NCBI GenBank assembly: GCA_021014325.1
Contig: CM037461.1
Coordinates: forward strand, 335,501 to 399,500
Origin: Plazaster borealis
Lineage: Eukaryota > Echinodermata > Asteroidea > Forcipulatida > Labidiasteridae
Length of the DNA: 64,000 bases
Direction: 5' to 3'
The first letter of the stretch is position 1; each line of letters starts with the position of its first letter. This document shows, in pieces, positions 36,701 to 51,700 of the stretch. Position numbers and translations under genes: made by a program. The notes below the pieces were generated by a model, which had not been told where the DNA came from, ran no database searches, and saw only the letters and a list, made by a program, of their open reading frames with translations.

Positions 36701-39700
36701 AGATTTGAGCTACAACAAACTTGCAGCTCTGAAGGCGAAGGCTGTGACGGATCTGCCGTTTTTACGTACATTGTAAGTCACAGTCATGTCTTGTTTTTTT
36801 CAAGACAAATTTGCTGGTTACTTGGTAGAAGAAACTAAGGCGATACCTGTAACAACTGCTTTTCTTCATTATATAATAATAATATATAATAATAAAGAGA
36901 GATTTATAAAGCGCCAACAGTTTCAGATCGGTTCCGCCTCAAGGCGCTGAATACAAGCAAAAAGGATTATATGTTATTAAAGGTATTATACAGGATTGGT
37001 AAGGATACAAAATATCATTATTTATTTATAGTCTGAAAGCTTACTGATTATGAAGTTCATTTTAGAACTTTTGTTTTTCTGTAAAATATTCCCCTCTGAA
37101 ATTATGTCATTCAAGAAAATTATCTGAAAACCCCAAAACCCCAAACAAACGCAACAGCTGGTTTCGGTTGTTACAACCAAAATTAAGAAGGTGCTACAAA
37201 TCGTCTCATAATTCATAAACTGCAAAACCTGTCTTAAAAAGTGTCTCTCTTTGTTCAAGCGCCTTGAGCACCTTATTGGTGGATACAAGCGCTTTATATG
37301 ACTCCAATATTATTATTATCCTTATTATTTATACAAGTTCTATCCATATTTTACAGGATCTTATACAATCAACTTGATGGATTTGAACTGTCTGTCATTC
37401 GGTACAATGCCTTCATTGGAATTGGGGGAAATCTCACAGAATTGTAAGTTACGTAAAGTTTCTCTAATTCTTCCCCCTTTTAATCCTGAGGCCATAGTGC
37501 AAGCGCCATCTTAAAAATATACTGCAATGCATCTTTGGAAACCGAGTACAGTTAAAAAATAAATCAAGCTGCCAAGACGGACGCCAGGTTTTATGTGTTG
37601 TGCACTGCATTGCTTCAAAATCAACGCGATGGTTGCCGATGTTCACCCAGAATCCTTTGCGCGCTGATCATTTCTGGTCATGCACAATTGGACTTGCATT
37701 AGAGACACAAGTTCTACAATATTAGTCATGTCTAGACGTTTTATATGGTGATGAGAATACAGGATTGAATAGTGAGAAAATAGACTTAGCTGTTGCAAAC
37801 TACTTACCAACCAAAAGGACCTATGGTATATCAATGCAATAAATAGTTAGTGGCCTGACGTTTTGACCCTAGCAGAGTCTTTCTCAAAGGCTAAATGAAT
37901 AGGATTGAACAGTATCTAAATAAAAACCACTGGCTTTTCAAAGTGAATGGCTGACATATTAAAAACAAAAAATTGAGGCCATGTCCAAATTAGCCATTTG
38001 TGAGTTAGGCCGCATCGGAATTGGCAACTACAGCTACGGCTGCATTGAAATTGAGTTGAACTGTTGGAGCATTTATCTCAGAGTGTTTTCTTGCCCACAG
38101 GTATTTAAGTTCCAACAAACTGACGTCATTCCCACATGGGTTTTTCTCTGAGGAGACGTACGACAAACTCCGATTTTTGTAAGTGATTTTTATGAAGCTT
38201 AAAGGTATCGTACACGTTTGGTAATGACTCAAAACAAATATTAGCATAAAAAGTTACTTGGTAACAAGCAACGGAGAGCTGTTGATAGTATAAAACATTG
38301 TAGGAAACGACTCCCTCTGAAGTAACGTAGTTTTTGAGAAAGAGGTAATTTCTCACTAAAATAATAAAAACTTCTTGCAAGAAGTTTTTATTCCTATCTG
38401 AAGCATACAATTGTACAACAAGGGTGTTTTTTCTTTCATCATTTTCTTGCAACTTCGATGACCAATTGAGCCCAAATTTTCACAAGCTTGTTATTTTATG
38501 CATATGTTGGGATACACCAAGTGAGAACACTGGTCTTTGACAATTACCAAACGTGTTCAGTGCCTTTAATGAATATCCCAGTATTAATAACATTAGTTGG
38601 TTCTTATGGAGTACATAATCCTAGTAGCTAAATCAAGCGCTTTACATATTATTATCCCTGTTCATCAGGCATACTAAGACCATTCCTCAAACTTTCTCAA
38701 CTTCTTAGGCAGCGTTCTCCCTTAACAGTGCAGGCCTGTGAAATCTCCGCTTTAAAGCGGATATCCGCTTTGTTCTTTTTTTGTTGATCTTTTATATCCG
38801 CTTTTTTTCTCTTTTTTTCTTCATTTTTCCCCCCGTTTTTTTCCTTTTTTTTCTTTCTTCACTTTTTGCCCTTATATATGCTTGACAACAGTAATGTACA
38901 ACTACAATAATGTGAAATAAGCCTAGTTACTGGATCAATGGGGTGCCCCAATTCGACCAGCGTAAATGCGTGACGCGCGCTCACTTGACGTTCCACGATC
39001 ATTCTTACATCATGTAGTGTTTCAGCTCTTTTTTTAAGGGTCCACTCACAGGCCTGACAGTGATCAGCTGGCAAAATGCCAGTTACATGTATAACTTCTG
39101 AGGACTGGTAAAAGTGATGTCAAAGTGGTCTTGCTGGCTAGTTGATTGCTTCCAAAAGCTACATGTAAACCACTGATTACACTGATTTCAAACTGAGGTA
39201 CCATACAAAATGAGAGCTGCCAACTAGTACGGATTTTCTGTATTTCATACGTAAATCAACCAAGAATACAGAAGTACGAATTTGTGATTCAAAATACGGA
39301 TTTGGAAAAAGCAGATCATACTTTTTAAGCTCCAGTGTAAAAGTAGTACAAACAATGAGATGGTAATAAAAATGACAGCCGTGAATTCACACGCGTTTCG
39401 GGGCTTATATTAGGTACCATAACCTATTGAGCTGAAGGACTTAACTACTGCCAGAGTGATCTCTGTGCACTGCCTGAGACGTGTCTACCACGTCACACAG
39501 AGACACAATGCGCCTTGTACAGCATACATTCTACAGTATGTCTCACAATGTCACCCACACACATGGCTTTTGTACTGATTACACTGATTTCAAAATGAGG
39601 TTCTATACAAAATGACAGTGTCGAAAGAAAATCGTAAAAGATGTGGACCAGTGAAAAGGCTGGCGGACTATTTCAGTGACAAACTAACTGATCCCGCTGG

Positions 39701-42700
39701 CCAGTCACAAATTGTTTTTAAGGGCAAATCCTGTAAGGGGCATATTGTCCATCGTCAAGCCAATATCAGCACTAAGAGGTTAATCCAACACTGTTTCAGC
39801 CCTCTCAGCTTCCCATGTATACACCTGGGTTAAGAGAAACATTTATGGTTAAGTGCCTTGCTCAAGGACACAAGTGTCATGACCGGGAATCAAACACACA
39901 TTCTGATGATTCAGCCATCAGAATTTGAGCACTAGACTGCTCGGCCATGACACACCACATCAGAAAGCAAAGATATGCCACTTGTGGTGTGTCGTGGCCG
40001 AGCGGTCTAGTTCACCGGACCCAAGCTCTGGTGTTGTCAGCAGCAGAGTGTGGGTTCGAATCCCGGTCATGGCACTTGTGGCATTGAGCAAGGCACTTAA
40101 CCATAATTGCTTCGTAAAAACTTCAGGTAATGCATTCTGCTCTACCAGCCAGGCCTCTAGTGGATGGTACCCATGCCTACATCCTTACGGACTGTGAAGG
40201 GGGTAACCCTGTTTGCCCCAGGAGTAGGTGGCAACTTTCCCCGGGCGGCAGTTGATTTGGCTCGATAGCCCAAACCGGTTAAGTGTAACTCACCCTGAAG
40301 TGGCCGTTCGGCCTTGTGATGTTAGGCGAGCTCTCGTAAAAAAATATATATATAAAAACAAAATTTATTATGAAAAATCAAAGTTGAGTTTTAAACTCAA
40401 CTTGCAATCTTCATTGTGTCTTGTACTAAGAATTAATGGTTTTAAACACTTCACTACAGAAACAACAGTTTAACCGTGTTTACCAATAATGTACTTTATC
40501 TTGATTCAAAACCAGTAGTAATAATAATGCAAGCATTTATAACGCGCATTTTTCCAATGGTTGCAGTGCGCTAAGGGCAGTAATTCCAGAAAGGAACATT
40601 GTGTTGAACAGGAACATTAAGATGAACATAGGTATGACTTGAGTTTACGTTTGAATTGAAGAATAGAGTTGCAAGTAGGAATGTTGAGAGGTAGCGAGTT
40701 CCAGGATCTGGGTCCAGCTACTGAGAAGGCTAATTGTCACCTGCATGTTGTTAAATTGATCTAATTTATATTCAGCATATTTTTGTTAGTGTAATTATTT
40801 TGTGTATGGCATGTAGGCCTATGCAAGGAAATTTTCCTCCATGGTAGGACCAATAAACTGAATTGAATTGAATTGAATTGAATTGAATGTCAAACATTAA
40901 CGTAGTAGAATCAGCATTACTAATTTTGTGTCATTTGTTTCATTGTTTAATTCCAGGCACATAGATAATAATGAGATCAGCAACATAACAGAGTTCACTG
41001 CAGACCAATTTGATGGTGCTCTGACATTATACAACTACAAGTTAACTTTACACGACCCGTTTGCTAATATACCAAACTTGGAAAAACTGTAAGTACACAC
41101 TGAATTATCCCATGCAAATTGTTTTCAAGATCCTCACCATTGTATACAACTGTCTCCACAATACTGCTACTGCATATCTCACCAGTCTAATCAAGGTTTA
41201 CCATCCCGGACGACCTGGCCTTCGCTCCGGTTCAGACAGTACACTCTTGGCAGTTCCAAAGGTGCATTCTGCTGCTGGGGATCGTGTATTTTACACACAC
41301 TACCCGCGCCTTATGAACTGTCTCCCTCCTCAAATTCGTTCAAGTTTTCAAGAAACATCTCAAAACTTTCCTGTTCAATGGTTGATTGCCATAGACCAAC
41401 TGTCTTTCCCATTATTAGTGCCTTTATTTATTTGCTTATTGTTTAGTTTTCTTGTAAAGTGCTGTGGTACCCAGTGTAAGAGCGCTCTATAAATGCCTGT
41501 TATTATTATTATTATTATTATGCACTCATGAAATACTGGATATTATATCGTGGCCAACACAGAGGGTGACTGACTTGTATTATATTGGACTCAGATACGC
41601 TTCATTTTTCTGCCATACATGAATCACCCATTGGGAGCAGACCTAAGTTTGCCTATGACAAACTGGTGGGTACTCACCGGTTTGGGAATGATCAGTTTTC
41701 AACATGATCTTTCTTATCTGATTAAAAGTTAATGAGGTGTGAATGGTTTAGGGTGTCACTGCCTGTGAGTTTAATGAAAAAATATCAACACAATTTAACA
41801 GGTTCTTGTTTATACATGTAATGTGAAGTATTGGAAAAAAAGTGTCAAAAATGTTATCATGCAAGCAACATTGAATCATAAACATCTGCCAAATATATCT
41901 AGAGAAACCGAATAAGAAACAGTAGGACTTTCTCCCTGCCATGCCTGCTCTTCTGCATTTCTGTTATTTGAAACCAGCAGTTGGCCTGTGGATCAGGGTC
42001 AAGTTGGTTCGAGGCCCAGTCGTGGAACTTGTGTCCTTGAGCAAGATACTTTACCAATTGCTTTGTCCTCCGGTTGGGACATCAAGCCGAAGGTCCAATG
42101 TACTAGGATTTGTAGTGTACAATAAAGAGCCCAGTGTCCTTGAGCAAGATACTTTACCAATTGCTTTGTCCTTCGGGTGGGACATCAAGCCGAAGGTCCC
42201 ACGTACTAGGATTTGTAGTGTACAATAAAGAGCCCAGAACACTTAACGTAGAGTAGGGGTTACCACAGTGTTTCTGGTTCACGTAGCAAGCATCCTTGTT
42301 TACAGGTTTCCTCAGGCTTGCGAGCTACAGTGAGTAAGTTTACTTATGAGGCATCCATGGTTTCATTACCAGAAATATATAATAATAATAATAATAATGC
42401 ATCCTGTTTGCCATGCACCTCTTGCAAATGGTTTGTCTTGCTTACCAGAGCAAGTAGCAATGATTGTTTCCTGTTGTTTTGTAGGTATATGCATACAAAC
42501 AGAATCGAAGGAATCAATCTTGAAGACTTGTGTAAAATGAGTGTCCTTAATTGGTTGGATTTGGGTTCTAATCTGCTGACTGATGACACCTTGGATGAGA
42601 ATGCCTTTATGTGTCTGATGAACCTTGTTCATTTGTAAGTATTTGGTTTTCTTCTTTCCAGCGAGCTGACATAGCCAGAGCTGCCAACTAGTACGGATTT

Positions 42701-45700
42701 TCTGTATTTCATACGGAAATCAAACAAGAATACGGAAGTACGAATTTGTGTTTCAAAATACGGATTTGGAAAAAGCCAATCACACTTTTTAAGCCCCAGT
42801 GTCAATGCAGAACAAAGAATGAGTTCGTAATAAAACTGATAGCCGCGAACTCACACGCATTGTTGTGCTTTTTTAGGTACCATAACCTATCGCGCTGCAG
42901 GACGTGTCTACTGCCAGAGTGATCTCCGTGCACTGAGACTTGTCTACCACGTCACACAGAGACACAATGCGCCTTGTACAGCATCCATTCTACAGTACAT
43001 GTCTCACAACGTCACCCAAACACAAGGCTTTTGTAGAGACTGGCGCCGCAGTTTTTCTAACGCTCACGTGTATGGGATGCGGCGGCAAACAGACACTCTG
43101 ATAACCTTTACCTCTGCAAGAAGCAAGCGTACACCGTTGTTTAGTGTGTGAAACATCGCGATCGCTGCATCAATTTATAACTTGAAATAAAAAAGACAAA
43201 AAGAAAAGATATCATCGACGCAATGGAGGCCAAGATCTGATGAAATTTTTTGATAAAAGGCGTAAAGAGTGCAATGGGTGGACATGGAATTGGTTGGAAA
43301 GGCAAGTTGACAGACTTGCCAAAGTCGTTCAAACACTTGACTGCCCTGGTATTGTAATGGTGTGTTTGCTGTGCAAACGTGAGCATTTTTTGTTCATTCT
43401 AATAAACAATGGGACAGAAACTAAAGTATTTTGATATCATTAATTGGAAAGAGTTGCAGTATGGCTTCTACCCATGCACAGTGTAGTGCAAATTGCGGTC
43501 CGATACGCAACATAATTATTGGCTTTATTACATGTAATAATATGAGCAAAATATACGTAAAAGGTAGTTAAACTATCAGTGGGTAGTCGAGTAGTGCATT
43601 CTGACGGCGCTGCGCAGAAAAATACTGATTTTCAGGTTGGCAGCTCTGCATAGCAGTTGAAATCGTTGCACTGCACAGGTTGTGTATGGTGTCACAACTG
43701 TGCAGTAACTCTGTACGTGTGTGTACTGTGTATGCATACACAACATGATATCATATTGAAGTTTGGCATGGTTTATCTTTCATTCAAAACCACAGTGGAT
43801 GAGTTTGACTGGTCAAACAATAAGAGGGTTGACTGTGAACTGTATAGATGCATTCACAACATGATATCATATAAATTCATAAATACCTGTGACAGTTCCT
43901 CCATTCTGATTGGTCAAAAAGAGATCACATGACCATGTTTAAACATGTGATATAAACACGGTGAGGAGTGTTTAAACATGGCCTGAGGAAATTGAGTCAC
44001 AAGAGGGAGCCATCAGATGATTGTGAGGAGCGCACACACTTTACGGCCCAATTTAAGTTGGTAGGTCGTATATTTGACTCGCGCAAGTTCAAACTTTTGC
44101 AACCTTGCAGGGTTGTGGCTGTGACCTGGCCGGTTTTAAACAGACATTTTAGACTTCCTAGCCTACTCTTTTTGTCCGTTATTGTAAGATGGCACAGTTT
44201 ATATATACATTTCACTCATTGGTCTGAGAGTAGGAGGGTTGACTGTGTGCTTTGTTGATGCATGATGATGTATTTAAAATGCTGGCATGTTATCAATCAT
44301 TCAAAACCACAGCTTTGTTTGATATTGAATAGTCGGACAGTAGGAGGGTTGACTATGCACTGCGTAGTTACACTCACCACATGATATTGGATTGGAGGCT
44401 GACATATTTCATCTATCATTCAAAATCATTGCTTCAATTTGATTGCAGGGATCTTGATTCTAATAACTTCAAGTATGTCCCTCCAGCTGTACAACTCCAA
44501 GCCAGAGTTCCCAGCTTGTCTTTTCTGTAAGTACCCATTTACCAGTCAAATATTCCATAACCCTCTACCAGGGTTTGCCCTTAAAGGGATTGTATACGTT
44601 TAGTAATTGTTTCAATCCTATATAGTTGTTGATATATATACCATAAAACTAACCTGTGAAAATTTCATTTCAAAAGGGGGTAATGTTTTTGAGATATTGT
44701 CCAAAATCTGGAGCGATTATGTCCACGCAGGAAGGATAATCTGCAATTGGAATACACAATTCTGAGAAATGTTTCTGACAGAAACACTTCTCAGATTCAA
44801 ATTTCTTTTGATAAAAACTGATATCTTTTTCCATAACCTCAGTACTTCAAAGATAAAAGTTTCTCAAGATACATTATACTATCCAAAGCTGTTGTACTTT
44901 TTACCAAGTAAGTTTTTATTGCCATTAATTTTATGAGTAATTACCAATCGTATACAAACCCTTTAAATTGTTTAGTGACTGGCCAGCAGGACCAGCTAAG
45001 TCGTCATTTCACTAGGCCACAAGCTTTTACTGTGTAGTCCTTATTTCAAATTAAATAAAGATGCTTTTCAGCACTGAACTACGAGAATAAAGTTACCAGC
45101 CAAACAACCATGTCACATGCACAATTTGTGACTGGTATCCTGCTAATGTCTGCTAAGCAGAACATTTTTAATCAATGTTTTCTGCTTAAACAGCTCTATG
45201 AAATTGGGCCCAGGTTCCAATTTCACAGAGCTGCTTAAGCAGACAATTTTACTGAACAATTTTCTGCTTAGCAGAAATAAGGAAGATACCAGTCTCAAAT
45301 GGTACATGTTAAATGGTATTTTGGCTGGTATTCTTATTCTGGTAAGCATAATTTTGTTATGCATAGCTACTTTTTGTGGTTAAAGGGTCTGTATACGTTT
45401 GGTAATGACTCTGAAAATTAATGGCAATAAAAACTTACTTTGGATAGTAAATGCATTTTGAGAAACTTTTCACTTCATAGTGCTGTGTTTATTGAAAAAG
45501 ATATCAGTTTTTATCCCAACAAATTTGAATCTGAGAAGCGTTTCTGCAGTAACGTTTCTCAGATTGTGTATTCCAATTGCAGATTATTCTTCCTGCGTGG
45601 ACAAACTGCTCCAGATTTTTGGCAATCTCAAAAATGCTACCACCTTTTGAAATGAAATTTTCACAGGTTAGTTTTATGGTATATATCAACAACTATATAG

Positions 45701-48700
45701 GATTGAAACAAACAGTGGGTTTCAATTACCAAACGTATACAATCTCTTTAAGCAGCTTATAAAATTGGGCCCAGAACCTGAATTCTGTGTGCTGTGTTAT
45801 TGTATTTCCAGGGACCTGGCAACCAATGACTTGACATTTCTGTTGGCTGGAGCATTCTCAAACGTCACAACGCTGAGGACCTTGAATCTTGGTTCAAACA
45901 AAATCATCTCAGTAGAGAATGGAGCTTTCCCATTGGAGATTACTTCTATGTGAGTAGTGTATAACATGCACAATATGAATCCTAACGTCCTGCAGCTGAT
46001 TTTACAAAACTTTATGCCATGGTGTACCTCCATATTGCGCTGTTCTTACTCTGCGTATTGCATAATTGTAAGCAACGCGTCACGTTTGCTTGAAGTTGAA
46101 TTTGTTATCACATGGGCGCTGATACAATAGGGAAAAATGTAGCACATCTGTGTCCAGTTTAACTCCGCCTTCGGCTTCATTCGATATGGAGCGAAGAAGT
46201 GCTATATTGTTCCGTATTTCACTTTTGCTTGTGTGTTATTAGTTTCTGGTAAGGATACCAGTCACAAATGGTACAGGTGACCTGGTATTTTGGCTGGTAA
46301 GCAGTCGTGCTTAGTTACTGTTTGTGCTTAAGCAGCTCTATGAATTTGTGCCCAGAGGAACCCTTTGCATTCATCTTTATCAGGCTTTTGTTCTTGTGTT
46401 CTTGAACATTTTGCAGGTTAACACATCTTCCAGTGATCATATTACCAGCTGTGGATGCATTAGTCGCAGTGCCTTGTTGGACCATCACTGCCAGTTGATC
46501 ACTGCATATTGTTTTTTTGTTCATGGTGTGTTGTGGCCGAGCGGATAAGAGCACCGGACTCAAGCTCTGGTGTTTCTGATCAGCAGAGTGTGGGTTCGAG
46601 TCCCGGTCGTGACACTTGTGTCCTTAAGCAAGACACTTAACCATTATTGCTTCCTCCTTCGGATGGGACGTAAAGCCGAGGTCCCGTGTGTTGTGTAATG
46701 CACTTAAAAGAACCAAGTACACTTATCAAAAATAGAAGGAGTTCGCCCCGGTGTTCCTGGTTTGATCGGCAGCATATTGTGCCACAGCACCTTGTAAGCC
46801 ATTACATGGTGCTATGTAAAGGAATTGGTCTCATACTTCAAAAACGTAGCTCCACAATACCTTGCAGAAAAATACTGAATGTTGAAGCGCCTTGAGCGTC
46901 ACTGAGTGATGGATATGAGCGCTATATAAGAAGCCACATTATTATTATTATGTATCATCCACACCCAGAAAGGTTTCTGGTAAAACTGAATAGTGCGATA
47001 TTTTGGTGATAGTATATCGTAGATTAAAAATAAAAGTAAAATATACCCAATTTATTTAGGGCACTGGGCATCAAGAACGAAAAAACAGTATACTAAATTT
47101 GCACATGCCAAGGTTAATTCATCCCAACGGCTTCCATTGGACATTGTGTGATGGCTTTCCAGATGTTCCTGTCCAGCATGCAGTTATTGCCTATGTCCTC
47201 ATAGGTCAGGTTGGAGTCTTCACATAGTTGGTTGCTGTATGTCTTGACAGGCCTTCCACTGCTCCTCTTTCCATGTTGGTTGCCACAGCACCAAATCTAA
47301 CACCACTTGGTCTGTACTTCTCTTGCAATTTTACAGCAAATTTGTGTCTCCTTTTTCAGATTTTTTGTAGTGATAGTAGGTAATTGAAGGTTAATAATTT
47401 GATAATTATTTTTGTTATTTGCAGTACGATGAATTCCAATGATTTCTACTTTCTGCATGAGAATCCATTCACGAATCTGACAGAGCTGTCCAGTCTGTAT
47501 TTGCAATATAATGAAATTGATGTCATACCTGATACTGCATTTGATGGTTGTACATCCCTGACTACTATGTAAGTAAAGTTTGTCATCTAACAATAGCACA
47601 GTTCACTCTATCGCTGAAAGCATGCCATTAACAAGACCCTCAGTGCATCACAGATACTTCTAGTCAATGGGAGGGTACACCTTTGGTAATTACTGCCAAA
47701 ATTAATGACCATAAAAACTTACCTATAAAAGACCATTGACAGAGTTTTTGATACTATAAATTATTGTTATAAACGATCCCCTTTGAAGTAGTTTTAGAGC
47801 AAGAGGTAATGTTTCACCAAAAGGCTTCAGGCATGAAGCCTTTCTCAGGCATCTGAAAGCACACAATTCTATGCAACAAGGTTGTTTTTTTCTTGTATTA
47901 TTTTCTTGCAACTTCAATGACCAGTTAAGCACAAATTTTTACAGGTTTGTTATTTGATGCATATGTTGGGATACACCAAATGAGGATACTGGTCTTTGAC
48001 AATAAGTATACACTACTTTTTAGACCTCCACGGAGGAAACATGGATTAGCCCAGAACCAATTGCTTGTACTTTACAAGTTACATTATGATGCATTCTAGA
48101 GTGGTTTACATTTCCATTATTTTCACAAGCATACCTAAAGTACTCTTTTTATGCCCCTCCCCCCCTTCGAACTAAGGGCCTTTTAGGGATATGTGTAGGC
48201 TATGGCTTTTAAGAACATGACTTCAAATCCAGATTTGTGCTTTATGAAGTTTTCAGCTGCATAGTCAGGTAGGTTTCTACAGTCTACTGGTGTGGGTTTA
48301 ACAGCCTTACACCGATGTGTATTTTAGCACTGTATACTCAGTACTTTCCAGAGTTCTGTGAAAAAGCCCACAGCGAATCAAACGGGTGGGATTTCGAACC
48401 CACGACCTTTGCATTGCTAGAGCAGATGTCTTAACACTAGACCACCGAGCTTAAAAACAAAACCTAATTTGCACTTAAAGATAGCCTATATTGGGAGCAG
48501 CATATATTCAGGACTCTTGTTTACCTGTTTCTTGTTTGACACCATCTGTCAATCTTTCGTAGTTCAAAAGAAACGTGCGCAGATTTGTTCTCTCCCTGCA
48601 ATGTTTCTGTATTTTCCTTGTAGCCATTCCCCCGAGTGGCCATCTGGACTTGTGTCGGCAATTTTCAGTTAAAGAAATAATTATTTGGGGTTAAACAAAG

Positions 48701-51700
48701 AACTGTTGACTGGAGCGAGATTTGAACCAACGACCTCCAGATTAACATTCTGGCGCTTTACCAACTGAGCCACATATATCTAGCCCCATGTTGGTGGTCT
48801 CCCTATTTTGTCAATATATTTGTTCGGGGGTGCAAGTCAGAAGCCATACAGTCTTTTCCAAGTCAGTTTCCCTTGTGGTTTATTCCTTCATATTTAAAAG
48901 AAATAGTCGGCAAATATTTCTGTATAAGGCTAATTTAAAATCTCTTTTTATCAACAGAAATCTGTATGATAACAAAATTGGTCGGATCTTGAGAACAACA
49001 TTTGAGGATTGCCCGCTTTCAGGCAACGTTTACCTTCATAATAATGAAATTGCGTATATTGAGGATGGATCCTTCGCTCATATCACTTCAACAAACAACA
49101 TCTATCTCCAGAATAATCGTCTGACCAAAATACCAAGAGGTGGAGACTTTGTCAATATGAATTTTTATATTATGTAAGTACCAAATGATTGAGACTTTAC
49201 TGATCTTATTGCTACTAAAAGTACAAATTACATGTGCCATTTACCAAACTGATATGTAAGTATATAAGTTACCACCAAATACACGTGATGCACCAAGTAT
49301 AGACTCATTCAAAAGCAAGTTAGCCAAAATTGATATGGTTAAATTCTTCGGGGGAGGGCGGTACAAAAATTAGTCTGCACATCTAGCCACGAGCACCTGC
49401 ATGTTACATCACATTTGAGGAGATTATGCAGTAACACACCAGAACCAGAACCAAATGGTAGAGACTCTACTGATTGTACTGCTACTTAAAGTACAAACTA
49501 TGTGTGCCTTTACCAAACTGACTACCGCTTATATATGGTAAGTACCAAATGGTTGAGAGTTTACCGATCATACCGCTACTTCAAATATCATTATTTGTGC
49601 TTTTACCAAAATAACTGCTGTTTACATCTTAGTACCAAATTGTTGAGACTTTACCCATTGCTTCCTAAAGTACCAATTAATTGTGCTTTTACCAAAATGA
49701 TTGTCATTCTAATACATGAGACTTGCAGATCTTACTGCTACTTAAAGTACCATTTAATTGTGCTTTTATCAAACTTACTGTTGTTTATATGTAAATACCA
49801 AAGGGTAAAGACATTACCGATCGTACTTTCTAAAGTATCAATTACTTGTGCCTTTGCCAAAGTGTCTGCCATTTATATGTAAGTACCAAATGTAGCAAAT
49901 AGCAGCAAATAGTTGAGACTTGCAGATCTTACTGCTACTTAAAGTACCATTTAGTTGTGCTTTTATCAAACTGATTGTTGTCTACATGTAAGTACCAAAT
50001 GGTAGAGACTTTACCGATCATACTTCTTCCTAAAGTATCAATTACTTGTGCCTTTACCAAAGTGTCTGCCATTTATATGTAAGTACCAAATGGTTGAGAC
50101 TTTACCGATCAAGCTGTTAAAATGTTTCAATTACCTGTGACTTTACCAAACTGATTTTCATTTATGTATTTATAAATGTTGGCAAGTTTACTGATGGTAT
50201 TGCTATTTAAAGTGTCAATTATTTCTGCCTTTATAAAACTGACTGCTGTTTATATATATGTAATTGCCAAAATGTTGTGTCTAAACTGATCACACTGTTA
50301 CTTGTAATTTCCTAAAAGTGGTGCTTCCACCAATTTGACTGTTAATTATTTATGTATGTATGTAAGTACCAAATGGTGGAGACTTAACCAATGTGGTGTC
50401 TTGCTCAAATCTGACTGCCACTTAAAATGTACTGTGTACCAAGTGGTTGGAACTTACCAATCTTACTGCTACCTAAAGTACCTACTACATGTAGTAGTAC
50501 TCTTATCAGACTGACTGCTACTTGTATGTTTGTACTAAATGGATGAGAAGTACTAAAATAGGGGTGCCTTTTCCAATTTGTGTGCTTTATACTAGTGTGT
50601 AATAACCAAATAGACTTTCTATTTGACTACTTCAGTCATTACCAATCAGTGGTGTATGTACACTGTTAGTACTAAGTTGTTGAGACTTAACCAATTTGAC
50701 TTGTACTTAACATACCTAAAAAGTGTCACCTGTACAATCCGAATTTCACTTTTGTTTCGAACAGAAATCAACAATTTTTTTCGTTTTCGTTCTGTTTTCA
50801 TTTTGTAGAAATCTGAGTGGAAATTCTATTACAAGCATCCTGAATGGCACCTTTCAAAATCTCCAAGGAAGTTCTATGTAAGTTTAGGGTGCTGAGAAAA
50901 GCAACATAAATCTTGTAGAAAACAAAAACCAAGGGCTACTTGAGTGGGAACCCATGGATCTGGCATGGCAGAGCTGGCCTCTTCTCACCATGTACACTCG
51001 GTCAAATGGTAGAATACGATGGTTATGGGTTTGAATCCCAGCAGTAGCCTTGGGATCACTCGGTGGTCAGATGGTAGAATACGATGGTTATGGGTTTGAA
51101 TCCCACCGATAGCCTTGGGATCACTCGGTGGTCAGATGGTAGAATACGATGGTTATGGGTTTGAATCCCACCGATAGCCTTGGGATCACTCGGTGGTCAG
51201 ATGGTAGAATACGATGGTTATGGGTTTGAATCCCACCAGTAGCCTTGGGATCACTCGGTGGTCAAATGGTAGAATACGATGGTTATGGGTTTGAATCCCA
51301 CCAATAGCCTTGGGATCACTCGGTGGTCAAATGGTAGAATTTGTTGGTTATGGGTTTGATCCCACCAGTAGCCTTGGGATCACTCGGTGGTCAGATGGTA
51401 GAATATGATGGTTATGGGTTTGAATCCCACCAGTAGCCTTGGGATCACTCGGTGGTCAAATGGTAGAATACGATGGTTATGGGTTTGAATCCCACCGATA
51501 GCCTTGGGATCACTCGGTGGTCAAATGGTAGAATACGATGGTTATGGGTTTGAATCCCACCAGTAGCCTTGGGATCACTCGGTGGTCAGATGGTAGAGTA
51601 CAATGGTTATGGGTTTGAATCCCACTAGTAGCCTTGGGATCACTCGGTGGTCAGATGGTAGAATACGATGGTTATGGGTTTGAATCCCACCGATAGCCTT

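Noticed and set aside
39612..39833. 73-codon ORF (MTVSKENRKRC...) as a transposase N-terminus
   Set aside because: Basic and plausible, but no zinc-binding or catalytic motif is visible and it ends in SINE sequence; not enough support.
41061..41492. ORF as a host gene or extra exon of the LRR gene
   Set aside because: It matches the C-terminal tail of LINE reverse-transcriptase ORFs followed by a (TTA)n tail, and starts inside exon 14's 3' end in another frame.
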